Source: UMGS1322 sp900550765 (lineage in GTDB: Bacteria > Bacillota > Clostridia > Christensenellales > QALW01). From it: a stretch of 37,593 bases of DNA. Each line of letters opens with the position of its first letter. Position 1 is the stretch's first letter. The stretch is taken from positions 1-37,593 of the forward strand of contig CAUDEY010000021.1 in assembly GCA_958448705.1 (NCBI GenBank), written 5' to 3'. Position numbers and translations under genes: made by a program. This document shows, one piece after another, positions 6,255 to 13,741 of this stretch. A model generated the notes under the pieces. It was given only the letters and a program-made list of their open reading frames with translations, did no database searches and was not told the origin of the DNA.

Positions 6255-8435
6255 TTATTCTGTGGACTCTGCATAATTGACTTTATAGATCTTTCTAGTT
6301 ATTCCGTCCTCGAAAAACAAAAGAGTAAAGCTGCATTCTTCGGATTGTATTGCAGTAAGATCGGTAGGGGTCATAATATAATCGACACCGAGCAGGTTCA
6401 AGTCATTGATATTCAGATGAATTTTAAAAGAATCCGGGGTCTCTAATGTAAAATAAGTAGGCTCGTCTAACACTATATCAATCAAGACATGTGCATAGCG
6501 ATTATATATGTCTTCGAATTCAGCGGAGCGGTCGAGTTCTTTCCAGAGATCAAGATCGGGGTAAGTATTGGTAGCGTTGATCGTGGGCGCCCCGTTCATA
6601 GCAAGGAAATTTCCGTCTATAAACAGATTGGAATCGGCAGCGATCCAAAGTCCTCCGTTATCTTTTTGAATTTGCTGTACAGCCTGTGCAAGACGGTTAT
6701 CGTCTAAAACTTTTGTACCTTTTCGAATTGGATTTACAAAAGCGCCGGATACGAACATAATAAAACAGATCGAAATACAGAAAATACGATTCATGTGCTT
6801 TCGTTTATATGTTAATGCAGCGACAAAAAGTATAAATAATACAAATATTGTTATTATTATAAAAAATGTATTTAAATAATCGCCGTATTGATACCGTTTA
6901 CTGTAATATGTGACAGCAACGGATAAAACAGCAGCTAAAGGAATTGCTATCTTGAACGATAGGCTTTTTTGGGAAACGGCAAGGGATCGGATCAAAAGTA
7001 ATATATTGATAAAGCCTATTGTAATAACAGCACGCAGAGCCTGTGAATTGCTGAGTAGAGTTAGTTTGGATAAGGCCGCGGGAAACCCTAAGATTATATA
7101 GGTTCCTAAGAAAAGCTGAACGATCCAAAGTATCATAAGCAGCTTGTCCTTGGTTTTATCTTTAAAAAATACCAGTATCGAAAGTATGATCCCTATAGGA
7201 AATAGATCAAAAAAACGCGATACTTCTGATTGATTGCTGGGAAGATTTGCAGTGGTAAAGGGAAGAAATAAATTTCCGGGATATCCGAAAAGAACCCCTA
7301 AATCCGCACCGCCTGTTTCCATGCGGCTGCCGGGATAAACACTGTTCATTACCGCTTTAACAGTTTCCCACGAGCGGAATAGTATCACTGAAATTGCAGC
7401 TCCAAGCAGAATGACGCTGCCGAGGAGGATCGGGAGGTCCTTTTTTAGGCAAAAAGTACAATCTTTGTATTTTGTTATGATAACCCAAACTGCTAAAGCG
7501 GCAAAAATGTAGAAAAAGGGAATTTGCCATGCCGGATATATAACCAATAAATATGCACCGCCGCAGAGTATAAAACCGAGTCCGCAAAGAATACGGATTT
7601 TATATTGCTTTGTTTGCATATAAAGCGATACAAGCAATACTATACTTTGGCCGTAAATGAGGATCTCCGGAAAAAATACTGTGCCAAACCACCATTGTAC
7701 GACTGGTGCAAAAAGCATCATAACAGCATAGGTGAAGGCGAGAGGCTTGCTTTTTTTTGTAATGAGCATACCGAACTCGAAAGAAATTAAAAAAAGCATT
7801 ACCAATTTGCCGGTCCAGTAAAAAGATAAACCGCGCGCTGGGCTTAAAAACAGATATCCAATTTGAAAAGGTCTGAAAATTATGGACCAATCCATAACAG
7901 GTTGTCCGTATACCATGTACATATCAGTACTGCTGCCATTGCGCAGAACATTATTGAAAACGGAAAAATCAGAGTAATACTGTGCAAAGGTTAAAGGCGT
8001 ATGTACGGCCCATTCATCTGAACGGACCCCACGGTTTACACCTAAAAGGACGCCGTCGGAAACAAGGGCGGGATCGGTAAAGTGCTCTTGCCAGATACCG
8101 ATTGAGGAGCCGCTGATTTCAAAGATCACCGCTATACCTATTAGGAAAAGCCCAATCAGCCAGCGGAATCGGTAAGAAATTGTACTGATTTGCCGACCAA
8201 ACATATAAATTATAAGGGACAGCAAAGTGAAAAAAAAGAAAAGAATGCAGAGGTGTTTGATACTGAAATAATGGATAAGGTCAATAAAACTGGCATAGTC
8301 GTTAACGCTTGTACGCCTGTTTGTAAAAACGAGATATAGTTCTGTACCAAAGGAAAGAAATAAGGAAAAGAAAGCTATGAATAGAATGGAGAGTGCTTTT
8401 AAAGGGCGAATTGCTGTTTTTTTCTTCAAATCCAT
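6255..8435 (-). CDS. Large polytopic membrane protein, GT-C/YfhO-like in general build (DUF7657-like)
   Basis: About 726 residues with roughly 13-15 predicted membrane helices, then a soluble C-terminal domain of about 150 residues. After the first two helices comes an extracytoplasmic loop with the motif GVNRGVRSDEWAVHTP, which resembles the acidic first loop of GT-C enzymes. I recognise the general class (proteins now filed as DUF7657) but not a defined function; transfer of a lipid-linked sugar to the cell surface is possible. A longer frame starts at ATG 8471, but the promoter places the transcript start near 8481 with no ribosome site before it. ATG 8435 has AGAGGA upstream at a long spacing and is preferred. 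The gene is monocistronic. Confidence 0.7.
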   Translation of the reverse strand: MDLKKKTAIRPLKALSILFIAFFSLFLSFGTELYLVFTNRRTSVNDYASFIDLIHYFSIKHLCILFFFFTLLSLIIYMFGRQISTISYRFRWLIGLFLIGIAVIFEISGSSIGIWQEHFTDPALVSDGVLLGVNRGVRSDEWAVHTPLTFAQYYSDFSVFNNVLRNGSSTDMYMVYGQPVMDWSIIFRPFQIGYLFLSPARGLSFYWTGKLVMLFLISFEFGMLITKKSKPLAFTYAVMMLFAPVVQWWFGTVFFPEILIYGQSIVLLVSLYMQTKQYKIRILCGLGFILCGGAYLLVIYPAWQIPFFYIFAALAVWVIITKYKDCTFCLKKDLPILLGSVILLGAAISVILFRSWETVKAVMNSVYPGSRMETGGADLGVLFGYPGNLFLPFTTANLPSNQSEVSRFFDLFPIGIILSILVFFKDKTKDKLLMILWIVQLFLGTYIILGFPAALSKLTLLSNSQALRAVITIGFINILLLIRSLAVSQKSLSFKIAIPLAAVLSVAVTYYSKRYQYGDYLNTFFIIITIFVLFILFVAALTYKRKHMNRIFCISICFIMFVSGAFVNPIRKGTKVLDDNRLAQAVQQIQKDNGGLWIAADSNLFIDGNFLAMNGAPTINATNTYPDLDLWKELDRSAEFEDIYNRYAHVLIDIVLDEPTYFTLETPDSFKIHLNINDLNLLGVDYIMTPTDLTAIQSEECSFTLLFFEDGITRKIYKVNYAESTE

Positions 8436-8487
8436 GCCGAAAACAATCCTCTTTCTTTTAACGGTTGCCATTTTAGAATATTCTTAA

Positions 8488-8516
8488 ATTCTATCAGCGG
8501 CAGACTGGATTGTCAA
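8488..8516 (-). promoter_or_regulatory. Promoter of the large membrane protein gene
   Basis: On the minus strand TTGACA (8516-8511) and TAGAAT (8493-8488) are separated by 17 bases. Confidence 0.7.
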
Positions 8517-8557
8517 GGAAAAATATTTAGCATTCCAAAAGAGCGGGTGTAATATAC

Positions 8558-8593
8558 TAAAAAATTGGAGCAAGCGATATAAAAGCTTGCTCC
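8558..8593 (-). terminator. Terminator of tRNA-Arg
   Basis: On the minus strand GGAGCAAGC (8593-8585) pairs perfectly with GCTTGCTCC (8575-8567), followed by AATTTTTT. It begins five bases after the tRNA CCA end. Confidence 0.85.
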
Positions 8594-8597
8594 GGCG

Positions 8598-8673
8598 TGG
8601 TGCGCCTGATAGGAGTTGAACCTACGACACCCAGAGTCGGAGTCTGGTGCTCTATCCACTGAGCTACAGACGC
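8598..8673 (-). tRNA. tRNA-Arg (anticodon CCG)
   Basis: A full 76-base cloverleaf on the minus strand. The acceptor stem is GCGTCTG/CAGGCGC with one G-U pair, and the D stem is GCTC/GAGC. The anticodon stem is CCAGA/TCTGG with loop CTCCGAC, giving anticodon CCG. The T arm is GTAGG-TTCAACT-CCTAT. Discriminator A and CCA are encoded (8598-8600). It reads the CGG codon. It has its own promoter and terminator and stands as a single-gene unit. Confidence 0.95.
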
Positions 8674-8685
8674 ATTACCATAACT

Positions 8686-8714
8686 ATTGTATACAAAAAT
8701 GCCGATTTACGCAA
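8686..8714 (-). promoter_or_regulatory. Promoter of tRNA-Arg
   Basis: On the minus strand TTGCGT (8714-8709) and TACAAT (8691-8686) are 17 bases apart; the tRNA 5' end follows 12 bases later. Confidence 0.6.
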
Positions 8715-8730
8715 GCGAAATATTATCATG

Positions 8731-8759
8731 TTGCAAAAAAATAAAAAAACGGGTACAAT
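8731..8759 (+). promoter_or_regulatory. Promoter of tmk
   Basis: TTGCAA (8731-8736) and TACAAT (8754-8759) are separated by 17 bases, 30 bases before the tmk start. It diverges from the tRNA promoter, and the two occupy adjoining DNA. Confidence 0.65.
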
Positions 8760-8789
8760 AATTATAGAATTATGATGTACGGAGTTTGA

Positions 8790-9419
8790 ATGATGAAAGG
8801 GTTTCTTATTTCTTTTGAAGGGACTGATGGCTGCGGTAAAAGCACACAGATCCGCCTTTTGGCTGAAAAACTGAAAAAAGAGGGTAGGGATGTTTTGGTT
8901 TCCCGGGAACCGGGAGGCTGCAGAATCGGGGAAAAGATCAGGGAGATTTTGTTGGATGCGGAAAATCGGGAGCTTTCTCCGGTGTGCGAGCTGCTTTTGT
9001 ATGAAGCGGCCAGAGCGCAGCATATGCAGCAGATCATTCTGCCGGCGTTGGATAAGGGAACAATCGTTATTCTTGACCGTTTTATTGATTCCACGTATGC
9101 ATATCAAGCGCATGGTCGCGGGATAGAGACTTCGATGGTAGAATCTTTAAATGCTTTTGCTGTCAACGGACGATATCCTGATATTACGCTGCTGTTGTCG
9201 CTTTCGCCTAAGGAGGCGTTTCGCCGTAAAGGAGGAAGAGAGAGCGGTGATCGGATGGAGCAGGCGGGAGATCAGTTCTTTCAGCGGGTACAAAACGGTT
9301 TTGAGGAAGCGGCCCGGAGATATCCGGAACGTATTTGTGTGATGAATGTGGAAAGCAGCAAGGAAGAAACCCATCGAAAAATATATAGCAGAATCCAAAC
9401 GCTGTTAGGAGAATCGTAA
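8790..9419 (+). CDS. tmk: Thymidylate kinase (dTMP kinase)
   Basis: A 209-residue cytoplasmic kinase that phosphorylates dTMP to dTDP with ATP, essential for dTTP supply. The P-loop GTDGCGKST is at residues 11-19, SREPGG at 38-43, and the DRF base-binding motif at 96-98 is followed by IDSTYAYQ. An Arg-rich lid segment (RRKGGRESGDRME) lies near residue 146. Length is normal for the family. The start could be either ATG of the ATGATG pair at 8790; the ribosome site GGAG is weak. Its reading frame ends one base before the next gene's ATG, so the two are likely coupled. Confidence 0.95.
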   Translation: MMKGFLISFEGTDGCGKSTQIRLLAEKLKKEGRDVLVSREPGGCRIGEKIREILLDAENRELSPVCELLLYEAARAQHMQQIILPALDKGTIVILDRFIDSTYAYQAHGRGIETSMVESLNAFAVNGRYPDITLLLSLSPKEAFRRKGGRESGDRMEQAGDQFFQRVQNGFEEAARRYPERICVMNVESSKEETHRKIYSRIQTLLGES

Positions 9420-9420
9420 T

Positions 9421-9702
9421 ATGGATAATAAAAAGGTCATTATTGTTGATGAAACAAAAGAAGAAAATGAAATATTGACCGAAGAAGAATTGGAGGAGCA
9501 GGCAAGGCAGCAGCGGCTGCGTTTATTGAAGAAACCCAAAAGAAATGTGCCGTCGGTTGCTATTATTATTGTAAATACGATTATTATTGCAGGCTTGTTT
9601 GGCATTATGCTGGCGATGCTGCTGCAAAGCGGGGTTATTTTGTCTGTTAGTTTAATCGTTGTTTTTGTTAGCGCGGTGCTTCATTATATTCTTTTTAAGT
9701 AG
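9421..9702 (+). CDS. Small two-helix membrane protein, unknown
   Basis: A 93-residue protein. The first 40 residues are very acidic then basic (TEEELEEQARQQ, then KKPKRN), followed by two hydrophobic helices at about 44-66 and 69-91. The ribosome site AGGAG lies inside the 3' end of tmk, and the ATG follows the tmk stop by one base. I do not recognise a family. The basic cluster before the first helix suggests a cytoplasmic N-terminus. Real coding is supported by position, ribosome site and codon use. Confidence 0.65.
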   Translation: MDNKKVIIVDETKEENEILTEEELEEQARQQRLRLLKKPKRNVPSVAIIIVNTIIIAGLFGIMLAMLLQSGVILSVSLIVVFVSAVLHYILFK

Positions 9703-9852
9703 AATGCTACCCTCTTTTGCATCGTTTGCCTTATGTGTTTTTTTAGAGCATAGGATTTTGGATGCGTTTGAAAGGGGCATTTTTGTATTGCTGAGGCCAG
9801 AATTCATCAGGATGATTCCGTGTAAAACAAACAATATTTTTATGATAAATTG

Positions 9853-9881
9853 TTGACAAATATGTGATAATAAAGTAAAAT
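9853..9881 (+). promoter_or_regulatory. Promoter of the DUF4190-like gene
   Basis: TTGACA (9853-9858) and TAAAAT (9876-9881) with a 17-base spacer. The gene starts 43 bases later behind TAGGAGG (9908-9914). Confidence 0.75.
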
Positions 9882-9923
9882 GATAAAGGTATCATAAATA
9901 ATTTGTGTAGGAGGAATTCAGTC

Positions 9924-10247
9924 ATGGAAAATCAGAATTTTAACCAGCCGCCCCAGCAGAACAACAATATGAACGGTGCGCCGGATAATAAAGGCTTAGC
10001 GATTGCCGCGCTTGTTTGCGGTATCCTGGGTATTATTGGATCCTATATCCCGGTCGTTCAGTATTTTACATTTGTTTTGGCTATTTTAGGTATTGTGTTC
10101 GGTGTAAAAGCGCGTAAAATTCAGGCAAATGGTATGGCAACTGCCGGTCTTGTATTAGGAATTATCGGAACCTGCATCGGCGCTCTTGGTGTTATTTGTG
10201 TTATTTGTGCAGGCAGTTTGCTGGCAGGGCTTGGTGCATTTGCATAA
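9924..10247 (+). CDS. Small DUF4190-like membrane protein
   Basis: A 107-residue protein with an Asn/Gln/Pro-rich cytoplasmic head (NQPPQQNNN) and two or three hydrophobic segments. It shows the repeated pattern LAIAALVCGILGIIG and MATAGLVLGIIG typical of DUF4190-type proteins, which have no established biochemical role. I chose ATG 9924 because TAGGAGG lies 9 bases upstream; the longer frame from 9903 would include the ribosome site. It has its own promoter and terminator. Confidence 0.75.
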   Translation: MENQNFNQPPQQNNNMNGAPDNKGLAIAALVCGILGIIGSYIPVVQYFTFVLAILGIVFGVKARKIQANGMATAGLVLGIIGTCIGALGVICVICAGSLLAGLGAFA

Positions 10248-10267
10248 TGGCTAATTAATGAATGTGT

Positions 10268-10303
10268 AAAATGCGCAATTTTATATTGCGTATTTTATTT
10301 TTT
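10268..10303 (+). terminator. Intrinsic terminator between the DUF4190-like and Lgt-like genes
   Basis: An 11-bp stem with one G-U pair (10268-10278 with 10286-10296) is followed by ATTTTTT. Its T-run ends 4 bases before the ATG of the next gene. Confidence 0.75.
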
Positions 10304-10307
10304 GAAT

Positions 10308-11096
10308 ATGATTCAGAATTTTAGTATTTTCGGAAAAGAATTCAGCGCCTATCAGATCGTAGCGATCATTGGTATTTTGGCTGCGGGACTTTACGCCTGC
10401 CGTATGGTCAAAAAGAAACAGGGAGATGATAACGAGATGATCCTCTTCCTGCTTTGTGTTGCCGGGGGCGTATTTTTTGGCGGCCATTTTTTGTATGGTA
10501 TTACACAGATACCCTATTGGGGATTGTTGGCTTCCGCTGACTCGGTTGGAAAATTCTTTTATACATTTTTTATATTGTTTGGCGGAAGTGTATTTTATGG
10601 GGGCTTACTTGGGGGAATGCTGACAGGGCTTCTTTATATAAAAATAAAAAAACTGCCGGCAGCACTTTATGCGGATATTATGGCATCAACAGTGCCTCTT
10701 TTTCATTTCTTTGGGCGTATCGGATGCTTTTTAAGCGGATGCTGCTATGGAATTCCCTTTGAAAGCGGTATTGTGTATCATGTAGCCGTTGTGGAGAGTG
10801 CAAACGGTATTGCCCGTTTTCCCGTACAATTATTAGAGGCCGTGTTAAATGGCTGTCTGTTTTTTTTCTTGCTGTATTTGTTTCAAAAACAGTATGGGAA
10901 GGGAAAATTGTTTGCAGTATATTTACTGTTGTATTCTATCATTCGTTTTGGACTGGAATTTTTAAGAGGGGACGAATATCGGGGGTTTTTATGGGGGCTT
11001 TCCACCTCACAGTGGATCAGTGTTCTGTTGTTTTCAGGCGCCATCATGTTTCTTTTGCTAAAAAGAAAACAAAAAGCACCCGCAAAAGCCCTATAA
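10308..11096 (+). CDS. Prolipoprotein diacylglyceryl transferase family (Lgt-like) membrane protein
   Basis: About 262 residues with seven hydrophobic segments. The family core is visible: HFFGRIGCFLSGCCYGIP (the GRxGCF form of the Lgt signature), FPVQLLEA before the next helix, and the C-terminal RGDEYRGFLWGLSTSQW. Canonical Lgt adds diacylglycerol to the lipobox Cys; the cysteine-rich GCFLSGCCYG form is common in Clostridia paralogues whose substrate is not always proven. Several lipoproteins occur in this window. ATG 10308 is chosen over TTG 10302. Neither has a ribosome site, and both sit at the end of the upstream terminator. Confidence 0.75.
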   Translation: MIQNFSIFGKEFSAYQIVAIIGILAAGLYACRMVKKKQGDDNEMILFLLCVAGGVFFGGHFLYGITQIPYWGLLASADSVGKFFYTFFILFGGSVFYGGLLGGMLTGLLYIKIKKLPAALYADIMASTVPLFHFFGRIGCFLSGCCYGIPFESGIVYHVAVVESANGIARFPVQLLEAVLNGCLFFFLLYLFQKQYGKGKLFAVYLLLYSIIRFGLEFLRGDEYRGFLWGLSTSQWISVLLFSGAIMFLLLKRKQKAPAKAL

Positions 11097-11100
11097 AAAA

Positions 11101-11136
11101 TAAATGACGGCATTTTTACCGTCATTTATATTTTAC
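11101..11136. terminator. Bidirectional terminator between the Lgt-like and XRE genes
   Basis: TAAATGACGG (11101-11110) pairs perfectly with CCGTCATTTA (11119-11128). T-rich tails exist on both strands. It overlaps the stop codon of the converging XRE gene. Confidence 0.8.
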
Positions 11137-11460
11137 CAGCTCTTTAATAATTGCGTGGATATTATTTAACTGCTCGGCATCGAGTTTTTGCAAATCTTCT
11201 ATAATACTGTTCAATTGCTGCGGATATTTCAGATCGGCATTAAAAAATTCATCGGGCATAATATCCAGGTATTCACAGATATAAAAGAACAGCTGCATGG
11301 AAGGATAGCTTTTTAAGTTTTCAATACGATTAATATAACTTTCGTTTTGTCCTAAAGCAAGGCTCATTTCTCTTGCGGATACGCCCTTTTGCAATCGAAG
11401 GGCAGAAAGTCTTTGCGCAAAGAAATTTTCTGATATTTCTGTATACATAAATTGCAACAC
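11122..11460 (-). CDS. XRE-family helix-turn-helix regulator
   Basis: A 112-residue protein with an N-terminal Cro/CI-type HTH. RLSALRLQKGVSAREMSLALG leads into the recognition helix NESYINRIENLKSYPSMQ, and LDIMPDEFF closes the domain (residues about 14-72). The last 35 residues are helical (IIEDLQKLDAEQLNNIHAII), as in short SinR-like regulators. The likely start is TTG 11460 behind GAGGAAAGGA. ATG 11448 is possible but too far from that site. Targets are unknown. It sits at the edge of a decayed mobile-element region. Confidence 0.8.
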   Translation of the reverse strand: MLQFMYTEISENFFAQRLSALRLQKGVSAREMSLALGQNESYINRIENLKSYPSMQLFFYICEYLDIMPDEFFNADLKYPQQLNSIIEDLQKLDAEQLNNIHAIIKELVKYK

Positions 11461-11606
11461 AATCCTTTCCTCTTTTATTGTACAAGATATTATATGCCAT
11501 ACACACTAAAAAACCATTACTAATAATGTCCTGTTTTTACCAATGTATAGCGTTAAATGTCTTGCTATTACAATAATTAAGTTTTGTATTGGTTTAAGGG
11601 GATATT

Positions 11607-12008
11607 ATGAAAAGAGTAAGTGTAGCGTTTGTCGGCAAAATATTAGGGGAATCAGAAAAAAAGCAGAAAAACTGGAAGGATTGATTCATGATTTCGCATC
11701 TGCGCAGCAATCAAATGTTTGGGAACGGTCGGTAAGGATTCTAATTTTTCAGTATCGGAAACAGTTGAACGGTTCCATTTTATGATGCAAATTTGGAGTA
11801 TACGCTTGTTTTGCCTTACAGAGGGCAGAATATGACGAAAAAAGATTTTACTTATAAGAGGGTGGAGTATGGCCGATACTATGGAAAATAGGGGAGAGGA
11901 ACTCGCTTAAATCAGTGGATGATTGAAAGTGCCGATATATTATTGGTTTGCTGTGTGCCGGAAGCAGATCTGTCTATGAAAACATTGGTGCCATATGCAG
12001 TAAATTGA
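11607..12008 (+). pseudogene. Degraded SLOG/DUF1273-like gene ('FGHR' type)
   Basis: Several frames joined by frameshifts and one in-frame stop resemble this nucleotide-binding family. ATG 11607 opens with MKRVSVAFVGK, corresponding to the usual VxFFGHR start. Another frame carries KKAEKLEGLIHDF. A third runs from about 11780 to 12008 with ANLEYTLVLPYRGQN, then an internal TAG, then TRLNQWMIESADILLVCC, matching the family's RNxWMIxxxDxLI block. The gene is not translatable as it stands. Such genes are common cargo on Clostridia integrative elements. The assignment is by eye. Confidence 0.5.
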
Positions 12009-12077
12009 AAAATCCCGATTGGATCAGCTCGCAGGCTGCTGCACAGTGCTTCAATTTTTCGTTTTCCTCTTCGGCAT
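12009..12077 (-). pseudogene. Relic of the N-terminus of a large serine recombinase
   Basis: On the minus strand ATG 12077 begins MPKRKTK. After dropping one extra A in a run of five, it continues IEALCSSLRADP, close to the MPKRKTKIEALYERLSRDD-type start of Tn4451/TnpX-like recombinases. The likeness ends at about 12015, where the sequence becomes the antisense of the neighbouring pseudogene. Only about 20 codons remain, so the call is tentative. Confidence 0.4.
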
Positions 12078-12605
12078 ACTTTTATTCTCATTTTTTTATT
12101 GTTTTCTTTCTTCAAAACATCATCTCCGTTCCTGTGTTTTATGGGGGATATAAGGTGGCACGCCCTGCATCCGTCCAACAGCCTTCAGGATTGAGGATAC
12201 ACCCACAAATTCTTTGAGCAGGATGGTGAGGGTCACAATTCGATGCTTATGATTCCCGTGGACATACTATCCTGTTTTCACCGGTCTGCCCGAATGTTGT
12301 TTTTCTGTGCCCGTCACGGAGATTCCTCGCAGTGTTGCCATACTCGTTTTAAAACAGAAATCATCGCACGGTCATATTCCGTCCGGTCATTCAGTTTCCA
12401 TTCCGCAAATTTCACAAATAGATTTTTGGAATGTCGATGAGAAGAGTCTTGAATTCAGATCACTGGCATGATATAATAAACCTGTAATAATATCCACAGA
12501 ATGAGGTATTGATTATAACCGCGCAAAAGAGGTCAATGCTGGAAGTACAGTATAGCCCCGCCCTTTTTTCCTGTCAAGAGCAAAGCCGCTTTTTTTAGCA
12601 CGCAG
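12078..12605. other. Non-coding decayed stretch inside the mobile-element relic
   Basis: No intact gene is visible. A minus-strand frame at about 12300-12450 reads FVKFAEWKLNDRTEY and then MISVLKRVWQHCEES before a stop. It looks like the tail of a gene but I cannot name it. A pyrimidine-rich segment with two T-runs lies at 12560-12600, just before the TetR operator. The stretch probably consists of element remains and the upstream region of the TetR operon. Confidence 0.4.
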
Positions 12606-12625
12606 AACTAATTGCCCGGTTAGTT
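12606..12625. promoter_or_regulatory. Probable TetR operator
   Basis: AACTAA (12606-12611) and TTAGTT (12620-12625) are perfect inverted arms 8 bases apart. The repeat ends just before the GGAGGTGAT ribosome site of the TetR gene, a position suited to autorepression. Confidence 0.55.
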
Positions 12626-12642
12626 ATTATGGAGGTGATACT

Positions 12643-13263
12643 ATCAAACAAAATCGAAATCAGGAACGGGGAACCGAATTTTTGGAAATCTGCTTTGATG
12701 TATTTTGCAAAAATGGGCTGGAAAATACGACGCTGCTGATGTTATCCGAAGCCTGCGGCGTGACAAACGCGGCGCTGGTCTACTACTTCGGCAGCAAGGA
12801 AAACATCATCATAGAGGCCACCGCCCACTGCATGGCAAAAGTGGAGAACGATTTTATGGCGAAAGCTCCCACGAGCTTTGCGGACATCGAGCGGTTTCTG
12901 CGGGAAATGCCTTATCTTACTGCTCAGCTTCACGGAGCGAAATACCGCTTTATGTATCAGGTGTATGCAAGCCCCAGGTATCGGCAATATGGCAAGGAGT
13001 TTTTCCAAGGCGTGAATGTTCGCTATCATCAATACGCCGTGCTGCTTTCCGGGAAACTGGGAATGCCCGTGGATTATATTCAGGGCATGATCTATGTTTT
13101 TGTACGGGCCTGCGTTCACTATGCGCTGTTCGAGGACGAGGACTATTTGAAATTACAGCTTGGTGCCATCCGTACTTCGCTGCGGGCGTTTATGGGCGCA
13201 CAGCAGCGGGAACCAACGGAAACTACCAATGGAAAAGCAGGAGGAAACGCTTATGACACATGA
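12643..13263 (+). CDS. TetR/AcrR family transcriptional regulator (start codon apparently ATC)
   Basis: The N-terminal HTH is clear: EICFDVFCKNGLENTTLLML, then SEACGVTNAALVYYFGSKENII, the YYFxSKEN hallmark of TetR proteins. A ligand-binding helical domain of about 130 residues follows. The frame is open upstream to a perfect ribosome site, GGAGGTGAT (12631-12639). At the expected start, 7 bases after GGAGG, the codon is ATC (12643), not ATG. The first standard start is TTG 12682, which lacks a ribosome site and would cut helix 1. Either ATC initiates weakly or the gene has lost its start. The gene overlaps the next by 11 bases. GC content is higher than in the flanks. Confidence 0.75.
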   Translation: MKQNRNQERGTEFLEICFDVFCKNGLENTTLLMLSEACGVTNAALVYYFGSKENIIIEATAHCMAKVENDFMAKAPTSFADIERFLREMPYLTAQLHGAKYRFMYQVYASPRYRQYGKEFFQGVNVRYHQYAVLLSGKLGMPVDYIQGMIYVFVRACVHYALFEDEDYLKLQLGAIRTSLRAFMGAQQREPTETTNGKAGGNAYDT

Positions 13264-13405
13264 GGCCCGCGTTGCGGTAGTGAAAGAGCAAGTCCGCGCA
13301 AAAGAAAAACAAAAACGCCAGCAGCTGGCTGCCGGTGTGTTGATCACCGCCGCCTTTCTTGCCGGAGCGGCGCTCTGCCGCTGGGGACAGCCGATGGGAG
13401 GCTGA
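13253..13405 (+). CDS. Small single-pass membrane protein, unknown
   Basis: A 50-residue protein from ATG 13253, eight bases after AGGAGG. A charged helix (VKEQVRAKEKQKRQQ) is followed by one membrane segment (LAAGVLITAAFLAGAAL) and a short tail. It overlaps the TetR stop by 11 bases and ends 3 bases before the next gene. No family is recognised. A longer start at 13229 is possible but less well placed. Its position in a tight four-gene unit supports it as real. Confidence 0.6.
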   Translation: MTHEARVAVVKEQVRAKEKQKRQQLAAGVLITAAFLAGAALCRWGQPMGG

Positions 13406-13408
13406 GGA

Positions 13409-13741
13409 ATGAATAAAACGGTACAGTTTGAAATTGAAGGGACGGTAATTGAACTCCCCTTAAAATATGATGAACGCTCTCAAAAATATCTGGAGGATTA
13501 CAGAGAGGTTATCGACAACCCTGTCCGCACCCCGGAGGGGCGGCCAATCCTTTTCACCTTCGATGACGCCTGTGCCTATGCCGAGATGGTGGACAGCGAA
13601 CCAACGAGCGTGGAATGCAGCACCTGCTGTTATTTCCGGCATACTCCCGGTTCCCTTTTGGGTGTGTGCCATAACGAGAAAATGCGCTCCGGCACGGGAA
13701 ATCCGGCAAGCTCCGGAGCACACGAGGAGGAAGCGAGATGA
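13409..13741 (+). CDS. Small Cys-rich protein, unknown
   Basis: A 110-residue soluble protein. The first half is acidic (EIEGTVIELPLKYDERSQ, then DYREVIDNPVRTPEG). The second half has the Cys cluster CSTCCYFRHTPGSLLGVCHNEK, which resembles a small metal-binding knuckle. No signal peptide or membrane segment is seen. The ribosome site is GGAGGCTGAGG just before ATG 13409. It overlaps the surface protein gene by 4 bases (ATGA), so the two are translationally coupled. Function unknown. Confidence 0.65.
   Translation: MNKTVQFEIEGTVIELPLKYDERSQKYLEDYREVIDNPVRTPEGRPILFTFDDACAYAEMVDSEPTSVECSTCCYFRHTPGSLLGVCHNEKMRSGTGNPASSGAHEEEAR

Noticed and set aside
12705..13256. 183-codon plus-strand frame overlapping the TetR gene
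   Set aside because: It is a shadow frame; the TetR frame has recognised HTH motifs and the ribosome site.
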